64,000 bases of DNA from Acorus gramineus (taxonomy: Eukaryota; Streptophyta; Magnoliopsida; Acorales; Acoraceae). Position 1 is the stretch's first letter. Each line of letters opens with the position of its first letter. The position numbers and the translations under genes were made by a program. Shown here piece after piece: positions 1 to 15,720 of the stretch. Where the stretch lies: assembly GCA_030737835.1 (NCBI GenBank), contig CM060849.1, forward strand, positions 26,036,311 to 26,100,310, read 5' to 3'. Below the pieces are notes generated by a model. It saw nothing but the letters and a program-made list of their open reading frames with translations, had not been told where the DNA came from and searched no databases.

Positions 1-540
1 ACTAAATGATATCTAGGAAAAATGCATAGGTGAAATCCTGGTCCGGTTTAAAACATTTGCTTTCATCAAACCATGGTACTTTGAAAGAACCATTCAGTCT
101 CCTTAATGGATCCAGTCTCTGCACCCCCAAATCCATCTGCCTGGGACTATGAATGTAGATGAAGAGGGAAAAAAAATAAAAAAATTGAAGCCTGGACTGG
201 TGCCATCAGGCAATGAATAAAATGGTCATCAGTGCACAAGGTCAATACTGAACTAAAATAAATAAAACATATTATTAATCTTCAGTTAAACTAAAAAACA
301 GCACTTTAAAATGAGAAATGAAACCCTTAAAGGATGCTTGTATTAGTTCATCAATAATTAGTTATATAACAAGTACATTTTTTCCCCAAACAATCCATAA
401 CCTCTACATTCCACACTCCCTACATCTTGAAGTATTTTACAAATTTGTCACGCGGAAGATCTCACTTTAGACCAGAAAGTCTCACTTTAAACCATCATTG
501 AGACCAAAAAAACATAGTGAAAAGGAAAGGTGCAACTTAC

Positions 541-2473
<1,933 letters not shown>

Positions 2474-3758
2474 TTCTGTCCTCTCTCTCTCTCTCTCTCT
2501 CTCTCCTTTCAAAAATTTTGGAAGCCGGTTGGATTTTTTTTTTTTTTTTTGGGGATTTTTAATTGCCACGTCATTGGGAATGAATGGATCGACACCCACG
2601 ATGATGAAGCGTCAACGGCTGAGAGCGGAGAAATTGGGCCTTATGAATCTCTTGACCTCTAGGGGTTGCAAGGCCCATTCGAGTTCTTTGACACAGGCCA
2701 TGGATAAGAGGACTTCTCTGCCTTGTGAACCCATCCACCTGCCATTTGGATCCACGCTGGAGTTCTAAAGATCCAGTTGTTCAAACCCAGTTTGTGCATT
2801 TGAAAACATGGACCCAATGTTTTGGGTGGTGTGGGACAATTAGGACGCATAAACCAAAGATGTGTTTGGATTCGCGATAGCATTTCTTCAGATTCCCTCA
2901 TCGCGAATACGAATGCTCATAGCTTATAATTTTATACATATATATGTAGTCATTTTCGAACTCATAATAAGAAAAATGATCTAGTAATCAAACATTTAAC
3001 TAATTTTAAGATCTAGTCAGGAACAATAAAAAAAAAAGACAAACTCTCAAAAATAAGTGATAGAATATCATGGTCAAATTTTTGGCCCCTGGATCGTAAT
3101 CATTTGATAATTGGTATAAACTCTTAATACTACTTTAATTTCTACCATAATTATTAGATTACGTATTGTTCTTGATTTTACTAATAGGCTGTTGAAATCA
3201 TTTGTTATTTACCCACCCAAACTACGTCCAAGTAGCATTGAACTGCTCTATATGAGTAGGGGGTGGGAAAGAAGAAAAAAACCAACTAGACACAATAAAA
3301 AGTATGTAATACCACACTAAGACCAAAAATAAACCAAAAATAATATAACATCAATACTTTATATATACACACATGATAAATTTAAATGTGCAAAGAACAC
3401 TAGAAAAGAAAGAAGTTCCAATCCACAAGTGCCCATCTAAGCCAAATAACCTGCACTGTTTTAAACAACTAACAACTCCGACCAATTGAAGAAGTAATAA
3501 GCATGCAACAGACAGCCACCTTGGTTCTTAATTCTTATGAGTATACACACTAGCATAATTCATCACTACACTGTATACACTTGCAATGACGACAGGTCAA
3601 ATATTTTACAGAATCTGAGCTGGAAATAACTGTTAAGGCCCCAGACGGGCTGTTCGTTGATTCCTCAAGAGTGTTCATGTTTCTGACCCCAATGGATCTT
3701 TAAAAATCTCTGCCATCCTTGCTTGCACCACGTCGAATTTGAGGCATCTTTGCGCAGC
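2474..3758. other. Intergenic: AUG6 leader and promoter side, then 3' flank of the AAA-ATPase gene
   Basis: A pure CT run at about 2482-2503 and a T run at about 2528-2550 lie directly before the AUG6 start on its strand, fitting a pyrimidine/purine-rich leader. The rest is AT-rich. The part near 3600-3758 is probably the 3' untranslated region of the minus-strand ATPase gene. I see no further gene. Confidence 0.5.
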
Positions 3759-6700
3759 TTATAGGAAGTAGGACAACTGTTGCCTCTTCCTTGAACCTCC
3801 TTCGCCATATGATTCATTCCATTGCTTGAGTTCACTCATTACGGTTCCTTCCGCTGAAAAACTGGCAGCCACCTGCATTCAATAAATATGTAAAACAAAT
3901 TATTCATATCCAATATTAAACAATTATTCATATACAGATTAGAGTATCGAAAAGATTAATCTCTCTATAAAATGCTACAGCTCACTACAAAATATAGTGG
4001 ACGAGTGGGGGCATATACTTTCTACCAGTGTATATACACAGCTGGCAATAAAATGTGACCACACTGTCACAGCACACTAGATGCATATAGCAAGCTAGAT
4101 CATGTAAATATACATAAAAAAGACTATGGTATTCTCCTTTATCTGACCACCATGAGGGGCAAGCATGTAAAATCCATTAGAATCTAGCATGACAGGAGCT
4201 CCAACAAGAGAGAGCTAGAGAAAAATCCATGATAAAAGCCATAAAAAATGACTAGCCAATTCCAGGAAGGTGTCACCTTACTGAGAAGTGATGAGGAACA
4301 GTAGCCAATACAAGGGAAAAAAAATTCTTGCTTTTAAAAGTTAAACCACCCAAAAAGGTGTTGTATCTTTGCTGCAATGTCTCACTAATACAACCATCAC
4401 CACCTCCTAGCATTCAACAAAATGCAGTACCATTATATTTATCTAAATAAATAGGTATTCTTTTCCATCGAAAAATCTTCTTTCACCATGAAATAACGCT
4501 CCAATATAACATATGAAACTGGAGTACTTCCAGAAGATAAGAAAGTCTATGGCATTGCTGTCACTGGGTAGACATATATTCGAAGTGCATACTAAACAGA
4601 ATATATATGAGTAGAATAGTCTCACCTGATTTTTGGATAGTCTCATATCTTGCATGCTTAAGGGCCTGAGGGTGATTTCTTCCACCACTTCTTCCTTGGT
4701 GTCAACACTCTCTCCTGATTTTTCTCTTTCCGCGGCTTTTTGTTTCTTCTCCTGCAAACCAATAACATGTTAAACAACAGAAAATTAAATCCTGATTCAG
4801 TAGGTCCTACTTCACACCTCCTGAGTCCTGACATCCTATTCGTCAAACTTTTAAATTTTTTTGTTAATGTGGTCGAGTTGAAGATAGAGAATGGTTTGAG
4901 GGGTTCGAAGAGGGGGGGTTGGGATTAGAGATATATAGCAGTATGGATGATATCACTCTTTCTAATGTGCCATGTATAATCCAAATTGTTCAAAAGTGGC
5001 AATATTCTGACATGCATACAAATTTAAAAATTCACTTTTTGACAAAGAGATGCAAGGAATCAAATTCTCACCAAATCCTTAAGCCTCTCTTTCTGTATTA
5101 GTTCCCTAACTGGTCGATATGCTGCCGTGGTACAGAGGTTCTGTTAGCAACAGTTCCCAATGTTAGTAAACACACAGAAAAAAATCTGGCGTGCTCCAAA
5201 GACATGTACAGACCTTGAGGTCACTCCCACTGTATCCTTCAGTCATCATTGCAAGTTCCTTAAAGTCCAGACCTTCTTCAACCTTCTCTTTTGCCAAAAG
5301 TGTTTTCAAAATCATTTCCCTGTTCTCCACAGATGGAAGGCCAACCATGATCCTGTGGATACAAATAAATAAGTAAATATTTATGATGGCATTATTGTGT
5401 AGATGGCATCCATTTCTCCAACACTCAAACATACCTGCGCTCAAACCTTCGGATGATTGCTTCATCAAGATCAAAAGGCCTGTTTGTTGCAGCGAGAACG
5501 AGGATCCGCTCACCTGGCTTTGTCAATAGCCCATCCCAATGTGTCATAAACTCATTCTTAATTTTCCGCATGGCTTCATGCTCTCCAACTCTTGTCCGCT
5601 GACCGAGCATGCTGTCAACCTCATCCACAAATATAATTGTCGGGGAGACTTTTGCTGCGAGGGTAAAAAGAGCTCTAACATTCTTCTCATCTTCACCAAA
5701 CCACTTTGAAGTGATGGTAGACATTGAAACATTGATAAAGCTTGCTCCCGCTTCATTTGCTATGGCCTTAGCCAGCATTGTTTTCCCTGTCCCTGGTGGC
5801 CCAAACAATAGTATACCCCTACATGGCTTCAAAAGACCACCTTTGAATAGATCTGGTCTACGAAGGGGAAGCATGACTAGCTCCTGAAGAGATTCTTTAA
5901 TGTCATCCAGTGCACCTATATCTGTGAATGTAACACCTATCTCATTTGCTGGAATGACTTCTGGTCTGATGCGCTTCTCAAATTCATTGTCAGGAGCTAC
6001 TTCCTGTTGGCCATCATAGTTTTGTAAATTACTTTAAGGAATAAATGAGAAACAAAAAAACACTAAAGGTACTAGACAGATTTTGGTTGTGCAAGCCAAT
6101 TATTTGTGCACCCTCACATGCACATCCTCAATGAAGTGTACTAGAATAACTCGGAAAATGAAGTTCAACTTACAGGTACCTTTGTTGGAGCAGAAGAATT
6201 CCCTCCATCTTTCTTCACTGCAGGAACAGATTTTTCTGCTTCACCTTTATTCTCAGTGGAAGGAGCTTCAGATTTCGTCTCTGATTTTGCAGTAACTGGC
6301 TCCTCAGGTTCCTAAGAAAGAAAAAGAAAGAAAGATATGAAAGACTTGAAACATAACAAGTCTCAGCCACACATTTAATTGTAGGAATACAAACATTACC
6401 TTGGCAGATCCAACACTATCTTCGAGTTTAAGAGTATCCTTGCCAGTGTCTCCATTTTCTTGAAATATACTCAATCCATGCGCCAAACTGTCCAAAAAGA
6501 AAAAGTGCATAAAAAATCAAGCAATTTTAAATTGAATAAAAACCTTGGCATCACACTATTCTAACCTCTTCGATGAAATTACAAGCTTTCCATTTCTGTA
6601 CTCAGGGTCTTTGTTATTCATCAGGTGATAAGAAACTGCTGAGACCACAATTTCTTCTATGTAATTGCTGAAAACAGCCGCATCAGCCAGGCAGACTGAG

Positions 6701-9700
6701 CCCAGGTCATCACAGTCGAGATCATTTGCTGCAAGTACCTCTGTGATATGGATTCTGTTGTCCTGATACTGAATCATTTTCATGTCTTCTTCCAACTGAG
6801 ATTTCCAGCTGACAAGGTGGGTCTCATCTTCCGGTGGTCTGATTTCTATATTGTATGGGAATAAAAGGCTAAGCCTCTCATCCACCTCCCCACAATCATC
6901 ATCCGGGTCTGGAATCCTTGAACCAAGGATCAACACTGGTCCTGATAGTTTCTTCAACATTTTCTGAAACAAGGAGTATGTCCTCTGCGACCTGAAGAGA
7001 AGGCTTTCAACATCTCTGATGTAAAGAACAATGGGTCCCTTCTTTGACACTGAAACCAGAACCTGGGTATTATAAAACATTTATCAGAGCCATTAAGGGT
7101 TACTCAAATATCCCATTAAGCTGGGTCTCATTTTCAAAGGAAACATGATTAATCCAACTATAGTACTGCAACTCTTAACATCTAAACAAACCATCCAAAA
7201 AGATACCTTGTAAAGCGACTGTAAGAGTAACTTTTCATCAAATGACCAACTACTAGTGCGCTTGAGAGGAGCTGTATAAAAAAGAATAACCAGTCATCAA
7301 AAAATCATTTGTTCTACTTTTAAAGAGAATTATGTTGAAAGATAATGTGTGTTAACATGCCAGAAAAATTTAAATTATGCATCTTGATTCACTAATAAAG
7401 TGATACATTTTTTGCATATAACTTAAAACTCATAGAAAATTGTAAATAGAATAAAAAGATGTCTCATGTGTTTATCATGTTCTAAACAAAAACCTGGTGT
7501 AACTGCATTTAAATGAATTGAAATTATTTCCATAGCTGATTAGCATCATCTCTTGATGGATTTACACTTCCCTAGTCATTATCTCATGTATGAAAATAAA
7601 TACTCACACACACACAAATTCATATGCGTATACACAAACCCATCATATGTGTTTACGTGTGCATGCGCGCGTGCACAAAACCCTGTAAATTTTAATCCTT
7701 TGTAGAATTGCAGTACATTCAATCAGTTTCTACTCCCTTACAATGAAAAGTACACAATCAATTTCTATCTAACAGTTCAGCAAAAGGGAATAGAACATAA
7801 AGTAAGAACCTGGATTCGTGGGAGGGGATTGTGAAGCAAGGCTGCTGATATCAGCTGCAGCAGATGCATTTCTCCGTAACTTTGATATGTTATTCCCACC
7901 TTCGGAAACCCTGAAAAATGCAGGAATTAGAATGTGCTGCGGGTGATCTTAACCTCTGTTTGTGAAGCTCAATCTATAACCCTGGTGATGCACACCTTGA
8001 TCTTATGTCGACCCCGCTGCTCTGCCTCCGCAGTGAGCCTGAACCAGAATTGTCAATTATTATTAAAGCAATTAGATACAGTAAAATCCAAAATGAGGAA
8101 GAAAAAAGGGATGGATAATGTAGTTAGGGGGTCGCCTGTCACAACTTCTTTTGGGGGCTTCTTCTGTAATGCATTCAGGGAGTCGCACCATGATTGAGTA
8201 GTAGGTCCTTATAGGAGGATGCAGTGTTTTGGGGGGTCGGTAGATATCTCTCTATTGCGCCTAATATGGTGTGAGCTGTGTAGGGGTTTCTCCCTGATTT
8301 TGATTCTTTTTTTGCATTTGTATTTGCGCAATCACGTCACTTTAATAAAATTTGTGGTAGATGCCTAATTTTTTTTTTTTTTTTAAAGTGAGAAATCTCT
8401 CCGAGTGGTATGAGATTGTTATATATCGGAAAAAGTTCTTGCACCCAAAGAAGACAATTTACTCTATTGAACAATTAGTTCTAAAACAACTACCAGAAAC
8501 ATCTTGGTGTAATCTTTCATTCCTACTACAGCATGACCGATAGTCACAAAACAGTTTACATATATATAATGAAAAATGAAACCATATACAACATGGAAAT
8601 GAAGAAAGTTTTAACTGAAAAAAAAACGCAGAAGAGACGGGATAAATAATTTGTTAGTACCTTTGTTCTCCTCCCTTGGAGGAAGAATGGAAAATGACCC
8701 AAGTAAACTGGACATGCGCTCAAGAGTTGTCTCAGAAATGGATCTTTTAAATGACTGGAAAAAGAAATGTTAATGTTAGTCTAAGGAAAGTGCATCCAAT
8801 TTCCACAAATCATCAGGTCCTGTGTTGTGTTTTTTGTCACAAAGTGCTTGGCACACATAAGCGTGCAAATGATCCAGTATTACATGCTTACTACAAAAGC
8901 AAATATCACTTACAGATTCCTTGCTGAGACTTCCATATTTGCTCTGAACCTGTTGCAAATAATTCCTAACTATATCAGAATCACAAACAAGTGGAACCAA
9001 GAAAAATTATAAAAGAAACTACTCACCTTTAGTGAGAAGTCAGTTACATCTAACAGCAGCAGTTTGGTTTCAAAGTAGTGTGCTAAAGCCTTCGCAAGCA
9101 TTTGCTGGTAAAGCTCTTCAAAATTAAAACAAGTCAATTAGCTTTCAGATTAAATAGTTTTAAAAAAATGCAGAAACAAACACTAGAAAACCAACACTTG
9201 AGAGGGTGTATTCACGAAACTTACCAGCAGGACCTGAGAGCAAAATGGCTCGACTTGCAGGAGAGAGATTTCGAGTGTACTTTGAGAAGTCGGCTTGTTT
9301 TAAGTGAACATAAGCAGCACTGGTCAACAACACCCGAGTCTGCTCACTGTGATTGGAACCAAGGACATATGATGCATCAAAACAGATAGCAGTCAAAATT
9401 TTCTATTGGTGGTGTGTGAGTGCATTTAAAAGAAAACAAATAATGAGATCCAATCAAGTATACACATAAAAATCATAAATTTCACTTAATACAATGCAAC
9501 TTTTCTCAAACAAATAGTGATATGGTGCACACTTCATTTTGCATGGTGGGATGGATACATACATGATGGACAAAATAAGGTGACACAAACTAAAAGTACA
9601 ATAAAATGCAAATCTCCATGGATACAAATTATAGCACCATTCACATTCAACTATCCCCCCACCCCGCAAAGAAAAAAAAAACACACACACACACACAAAT

Positions 9701-10120
9701 GTTATGTGTTGTAAAAAAAACAATAGACAGAAAAGAAGACCAACTTACTTCACACGCAATCAAAATGAATTTGTTTTGGATTTTACATTCCTTTTCATTC
9801 CCACCCAATATGACAGACTCAACAGAGGATGACTCTAAACAATCAACAACAATGCAAGATAAATTTAAAATCAATGACGAACAAATCGACATCGAAATTC
9901 ACCTGAGATAATAAGGAAATTCATCAAAGGTGACCTTGCTATCCCTCCCTTCGACAACCTGCCTGAGGAGTTCCTGCTCAACCTGCTCTGCGGTGGTGGC
10001 ATTGGATGACGCAGAGCCCAAGGTCCACTTACTCACCGTCTGCCCGGACGCCAGTCCGAATCCAACTCCGACGCCAAGCCCGACACCCAACGCGGACATG
10101 AACAGGTGCTTCTGCTCCAT
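3759..10120 (-). CDS. AAA-type ATPase with N-terminal membrane segment (Arabidopsis At1g50140/At3g19740 type)
   Basis: Complete 16-exon gene: 10120-9903, 9346-9225, 9115-9027, 8949-8914, 8754-8661, 8038-7996, 7910-7810, 7271-7207, 7062-6566, 6487-6400, 6311-6180 (or 6174), 6003-5435, 5352-5214, 5140-5072, 4751-4626, 3872-3759. All phases agree; the product is about 833 aa. It opens with MEQKHLFM and a glycine-rich hydrophobic stretch (residues 6-25), a likely membrane anchor, followed by TFDEFPYYL and a first NTPase-like half lacking an obvious intact Walker A. The C-terminal AAA module has Walker A GPPGTGKT at about 563-570, Walker B IIFVDEVD at about 618-625, sensor AATNRP at about 666 and arginine-finger region RRFERR at about 680-685. 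Such modules remodel or extract protein substrates; relatives include Msp1/ATAD1 and spastin. The client here is unknown. A 6-nt donor choice exists at exon 11. Confidence 0.92.
8040..8385 (+). mobile_element. Possible retroelement 3' tail inside ATPase intron 5
   Basis: This intron segment is richer in G and T than its surroundings. It ends in a sequence with CACTTTAATAAAATTTGTGG followed by a T run. It resembles the 3' tail style of plant LINE copies, but I found no target duplication and no readable reverse transcriptase frame, so this is only a suspicion. Confidence 0.25.
9640..9720. repeat. CA/A-rich microsatellite in ATPase intron 1
   Basis: A C run, an A run, a short (CA)n array of about nine units at 9680-9698, and another A run occur together. 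This is simple-sequence DNA with no coding value. Confidence 0.8.
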
Positions 10121-11700
10121 CGCCTCTATCAGAAACCTCTCGGAATCCCAAGACACAATTTCCCCTGAACTTCACCTTCCCTCTTGACATACAAATCCCA
10201 ACCTCCTCCCTGAAAGGAGCGATCTTTGCTCCTTCCGATAGCCCCCAAAGAACAAAAACGAAAAAAATAAATAAAAAAAAACAAAATTTCAATCCCTCTG
10301 TGGGGTTTCTTCACGTAAACTCAGAATCTACAAAGAAACGACAGAGAGAGACTCGGGAGAAGAAGAAGGACCGATTCGAATGTGAAACTTGGTTTCTTTT
10401 TGACGCGAAACCTTTCAAAATCTTGTCCTTCCCCTTCTCTCTCGGCCGCTCGTTTTCGGTTCTTAAGAAGCCCCTTCTCTTTCTCTCTCTTCCACTGTCT
10501 CTGGACGTCCTATTTGAAGACACCGAGTCTTTCGGATCCGTAAAAAGAACCACCAAATAAACCACCGATAAAGCGGGGCCTCAAAAGGGTTTCACCGGCG
10601 AGAGAGAGAGAGAGAGAGAGACGACGGTGACGATGTTGTGAGTCGGTTCCCGCTTTTCAAGCCGCCCTTGCTTTGCGGACTTTTTATATCTCCTTTTCTT
10701 TTGACGCCCCCGAGAAAAACTGTTTTTGACGCCCCCTTGACGCTTTTTATTTTTTATTTTTTTGGGTGGCTCTGGAAAAACAAACAGCGCAGAAATCGGA
10801 GATAGAATCAGACGGTTGTTTTTAATAATTAATTTATATTAATGGCCGGATAAGCCGAACATACAAAATTAAACATTATATCAATGTAGACAAATTTATT
10901 AAAAATTAAACACTTTGTTTTTATGTGTCATGTGATTCCTAACCCATGTCGTTCACTGGTTGAAAGAATGTGCAGCTTACACATACATGTTACTGTTCTG
11001 AATGCATTTTATTAACACTAATAAACACACCACTGCATCTGATGTTGTTACCATGCACGTTTGTTTATGGAGTCCGAACCCACGTGGAGGGAAGTAGTGT
11101 GGGTTCAATTAATGTCCAAGGCTTTTAGAAAGACACGTTTCTCTGCGGTTGAATGAGCACCCACGTGGCCATGCATTTCACTAATATGATTTTGATTATT
11201 GTTACATGAAAGAAAATAATAATGATAATAAAAGAGACTGATGACACAAAAGGTTGGTGGGGATGACAGGTGTTTTGGAAGACCAAAGTTTTGGCAAAGA
11301 AAAGAATTAGCCCTACCCAACTTCACCACAATCTTTTTCTTTTCTTTGCCAACTCTTTTATACTCATCTTTCAGACTCCTTTTGCCTGTACACGTCAGTC
11401 ACTTGTTTTTTTCTTCAAATATACATCACTCCTTCACTATTAAGACAACTGATAAGACCTACTATATATCACTCCACTGTTAAGACAACTTGTAAGACAA
11501 GGCACTAAGATGGTTGTTCTCTTTTTCTTTTTCTTTTTCGAACAAAGTTTTAATCGGTTTGATTTTTATTTTAATATATTTCAGCAAGTAACAAAAGTGC
11601 ATGAATTTATTTTAAATGGATCCATTTGTAAAATGAATATACACACACATGCGGATGAGAATTAAAGTTAAAAAATAATACAGGCACAGATATGATGTGT
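10121..11700. other. 5' flank of the ATPase gene and intergenic DNA
   Basis: Bases 10121-10620 are relatively C/T-rich and probably hold the leader and promoter of the minus-strand ATPase gene. They end in a GA microsatellite at about 10600-10620. The remainder is AT-rich with no gene that I can support. Confidence 0.45.
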
Positions 11701-11707
11701 CTGGCTT

Positions 11708-11883
11708 ATGAATTTTGTTGATCCTTGTATTGATTTAGTTTGCTGAAGAAATTTTGGGTTTACTCAATTTGAAGTTCTGTTCCAAAAAGTATATCATGAA
11801 TTTTGTTGATGCTTGTATTGATTTAGTTTGCTGAAGAAATTTTGGGTTTACTCATTTTGAAGTCCTGTTCCAAAAAGTATATA
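11708..11883. repeat. 88-bp tandem duplication
   Basis: Bases 11708-11795 recur at 11796-11883 with only a few substitutions (for example c/g after GTTGAT). The flanks are AT-rich non-coding DNA. This is a young local duplication with no associated gene. Confidence 0.9.
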
Positions 11884-13156
11884 CACACAAAATCATGCAT
11901 ATATATACATATCCAAGGACCAAGAAGACTAGAATTGAATAATATGTTTCTTGTTAGGGTGTTTTCATTTGAAAACAAAAATAGCACCGTTTGAATGTTT
12001 AAAAATTGAATTCTTAGTATTTCTTTTTTCAAAAAACAAAATGCTCGAATAGATCATGAAAGACTTCCAGGTATAACGGAATGGTAAAACAACTATTTTC
12101 AATTTCTCGGGTCTATTTGAAAAAATGTATGAAAAATAAGATTTTGAATAAAGTGGGTTAAATAGACTTGATTCTTAAAAAGTGGATTTTTTTTTTTAAA
12201 AAAAAAATCAATCTTTTATAACTTTTTAATTTAATTAAGTCAGTTTTTAGAATGCGTTTAACAACATCTTTTAACTTTCTGCTTAATTAAAACGGAATCA
12301 TTTTAATTAAACGATATCAAACGGGTCATGAAAATTGATCAATTGCTGCTTCTTCTTTTCAGTGTTTGGTGCATTTTAACACGTTTTCATTTGGTTAATT
12401 TGTACCCTTTTATTTTTCTCTAGAAAACTATTGTTTGTTTCTTAAAGAAAAGATGGTCTTTATATAACTTGGAATGTAAGAGTTACATTTGGGCTGATAG
12501 GCGGGCAACAAGGAGATGCGAGATTCTCCTTGCCTGAAACATGGGAGATAGAGATTCCATCAACATACATGAAAGATTAAAGATTAAAGATGGATCTCAT
12601 TTTGAGTGCGCTCCAATCAAGCAATCAAAAAAAAAAAATTGCCCACCCACCCTCTTTTTTTTTTCACATCGACCACTCACTCAACACCCCAACTTTGTTT
12701 CCCATCAAAGCATGCCTAAACAAATCCCATGAAAAATAAAGTGGTCCGACACCACAAAAAAGCTTGAGATCGATTTCTTCCCCTCTGGCTTGGTCTCTGT
12801 TGCTTTAACTTTCGTAATTCAATGGTTTTTTTTTTTATTGACCCCGCCCGCCTTAAATATGGCTTCATTTCTTTTTTGTTTGCATATGTAAATTCGAACG
12901 GTTAGATATGCATTCATGTACATTTGTCTCGCCAAATCGTTTGAGATGAGATCCAATCAATACATTAAATTTTTGTCTTATGCATGTGTTTACTTGGTGT
13001 CCATGTATATAAAAATGGTAAAACATCTTTCGGAATGAAAAATTAATAAAATTATTTTTTTATTTTTATTTGACAACTGATAGTATTACTCACAATTTGC
13101 AGTCTATTATGTAATTAATCCTTATCTGTTTTTTAAAACATACATTTGATGTTGCA
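11884..13156. other. AT-rich intergenic DNA, no gene seen
   Basis: Homopolymer-rich, low-complexity sequence. No exon-like stretch with splice borders and no element ends were recognised. Confidence 0.4.
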
Positions 13157-13592
13157 ATATATAGACTTTGAAGACTTGTGGGTGACGGGAGCCAGCATGA
13201 GGAGCCCGACGGACAGCAGGTTGGGCAACACCATTGCGCAGTTCATCATCCCGGCCAGGACATGGACAATCTGACGCACACGGAACGAGGTCATATTCCG
13301 AGGCGTGAGGATTTACAAAGAGAATATGTGGGATATGTTCCGAATATGCATACAAGATTGGGGACGAGAGGATACGCGTTACGCGATAATCACATGGCAC
13401 CACCCCCGCAGGGATTAGATGACTCTTCTAACCGCGGGGGCCGATGGTGTTTCGTCTAGTTTTTCCTTTCTTTGTTATCTTGCATTTGTATTCTACTCTC
13501 CCTCCGTTCGGAGTTTGTAATTCGAAATAAAAAATGAAAGATAGCAAACATCTCCCTTTTATTCAAAAAAAAATATATATATATAGACTTTG
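13157..13592 (+). mobile_element. 5'-truncated LINE copy with 14-bp target-site duplication
   Basis: The direct repeats ATATATAGACTTTG at 13157-13170 and 13579-13592 flank a 408-bp insert ending in a short A run. The insert is GC-richer than its flanks. One frame encodes a piece of the C-terminal region found after plant LINE reverse transcriptases, with the typical W-x-I-W..RN..IF pattern; the second tryptophan codon of that pattern is TGA here, and another stop follows near 13418. The copy is dead. Confidence 0.8.
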
Positions 13593-15510
13593 TTAAAACA
13601 ATTATATAAAATGAACTGAATGTACTTGTATGTAAAAGATAACATATATAGTTTCATGTAGTGACAGCATATATTTTGCTACCAAAATGAGATTATAATT
13701 GAAGATACATGCAGAGACATGTAATAACGCCCTGAGGCCTGAACTAACGATTTCTCAAAAAACTTGGAGCAAACGTTCAGTGTGTGTGACAGGCAACGAA
13801 TTTGTTAATGTGAATGCTGATTGTTAAACTCGATCTAAATTGGAAAAATCAAAACGCCATCTATAAAAAGTAAATTCAGTGTGCCAGCACAAATAAAAGC
13901 AAATCCTGGAAAGTTAGAAATGCACATGGTTGCCACTTCAGATTAATATAAGTGAATCAAAGCCTTCTTTTTCATGGATGGTGACCTGCACTCGCATGTA
14001 TTGCGCAAATGGAAGTCCATTATATTGTTTGGAGATCGGCCTCTGATGAACAAATTAAAGCACATAGATATGACTTTACATCTATCATCAGAAGATTGTG
14101 GCAGGGGTTTGAGACTGCAAGTGGCATGCATGCTTTGAGCCATTTTAGTAGTTGGGGTCATTCTTTTTTTTTTTTTTTTTTGTAACGCAGTGAAAAATTA
14201 GAATAAATATTCAACAAGCGTTGAGATCCTTCAACAAACCACAATTCTCAAAGATAATAATAAAACTCAGAATTATATTAATGAAAGTTGAAAAACCTAG
14301 ATTACTTACAAGCCTCCATTTTATAATAAGGCAAAACTTACTAAAAATAGTAAAAAAGAAATTAGTTATAATCAAATCTATGAAATCCTAGAAGAACATC
14401 AGTTTTGATAGAAATCAAATCCGATTTGTTATGATAAAGATATGCTAAATTTAAAAAGTTACTAAAAATAGTAAAAAAAACCTTTTGAGGGCCAGAACAA
14501 TGAGAAAAATGGAAAAATGAAGATCTTCTGGATATCTACCTCCAATAAAAATTTCAGGTGATTTCGAGTTTGGGACGCATTTTATTTATAGTAGTCAACT
14601 TTTCTATAAATATTTAGAAATCTCAAAATAGATATTTTTTTATTCATCGGTCCTGAAATGCATCGACTACCCGTTCTGCATTATTTTGAGTTTATCAATT
14701 CCTCTGGTGAGTGAATGGTCACTTCTTTATATAATAAAATAATATGATGTGGAACCTTTTGGCCTCATTTGTAAGGCAGATTTTGATTCGCCGAATGCAT
14801 TTTTTTTTAATTGTAATTCTAAACATTGCTTTTGATTTTTAGGTACGTTCATAAATGGGTTTTAAAACTGTTTTTGGAGATTTTATTCTTACAAGAATCA
14901 TATTTAATCAAAAAAAATTTTTTGAATACTCTCGAGACCCATTTTTTAAAAAAGTTGATAAATAATAGTTGATTATAAAAAAATGATAAAAAAATTCAAC
15001 AAAATACACTTCTTGAAAACTATTTTGCTACAAGTTGAAAAACTCTGATGTGAAACTCATATTCAGACATTCTTGAAATACTCTTTATGAAACTCATTTT
15101 CAGACATACCAATAGTCTCGAGTGTTGAGATTCATATTAAAAAAAACTATTTTAGCAAAACCCTTGAGATGAATCATTTTTTAATTTTTTTTAAGATAAT
15201 GTTGATAAACACATTTGGATAGTTTAATTTTTGCATGAATTATATTTATTCTAGACATGTTTTTTTAATGCCCCAACCAGTCCCAACTTTTGAAAAAAAA
15301 AAAAAGCAAATCAATTTTTTAGTTATAAACAATGATAAAGAAAAAAAGAACATGTTCAGTATCTTCTATCTTTTATGGCTCAGCAATCAAGATATGGTAG
15401 AACCATGGTTTGATTAAAGAGAAAGGAATCAGACAAGTATTTGGGAGAGAGCTGCTGGGCCTATGGGCTATGGTCCCATTTCGCTTCATGACTCCAAATA
15501 AAAAGAGCGC
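13593..15510. other. AT-rich intergenic DNA, unassigned
   Basis: A T run occurs at 14163-14180 and two near-identical short phrases ACTAAAAATAGTAAAAAA lie near 14340 and 14461. This suggests an old, decayed repeat, but no ends, frames or splice borders are clear enough to name it. Confidence 0.35.
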
Positions 15511-15720
15511 TGATACACGCAGTTCATTTTACAGTCTCATATATTATGATAACGTAGTATATATACTACGCTCGATGTTATCATAGCACATGTGGTTCTA
15601 TATAACTCAATTTTCTTTTATTTTCTCAGTATATATTTCATTTTCATATAACATGCACTTTATTTGAAGAGTGTATCATTTTTTTAAAAAAGAAAACTGG
15701 TGTGAACTGCAATTAAGGCT
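15511..15720 (-). mobile_element. MITE copy 1 (ATTATGATAACG family), inverted orientation
   Basis: It runs from GAGCGCTGATACACGCAG to GTGAACTGCAATTAAGG, matching in reverse complement the elements at about 22600-22862 and 25627-25889. It contains a near-palindrome around ATGATAACGTAGTATATATA. It is AT-rich and has no coding capacity. Boundaries are approximate. Confidence 0.6.

Noticed and set aside
13178-13459. A 93-codon open frame as a real gene
   Set aside because: It lies within a truncated LINE copy and is in a different frame from the recognisable LINE motif.
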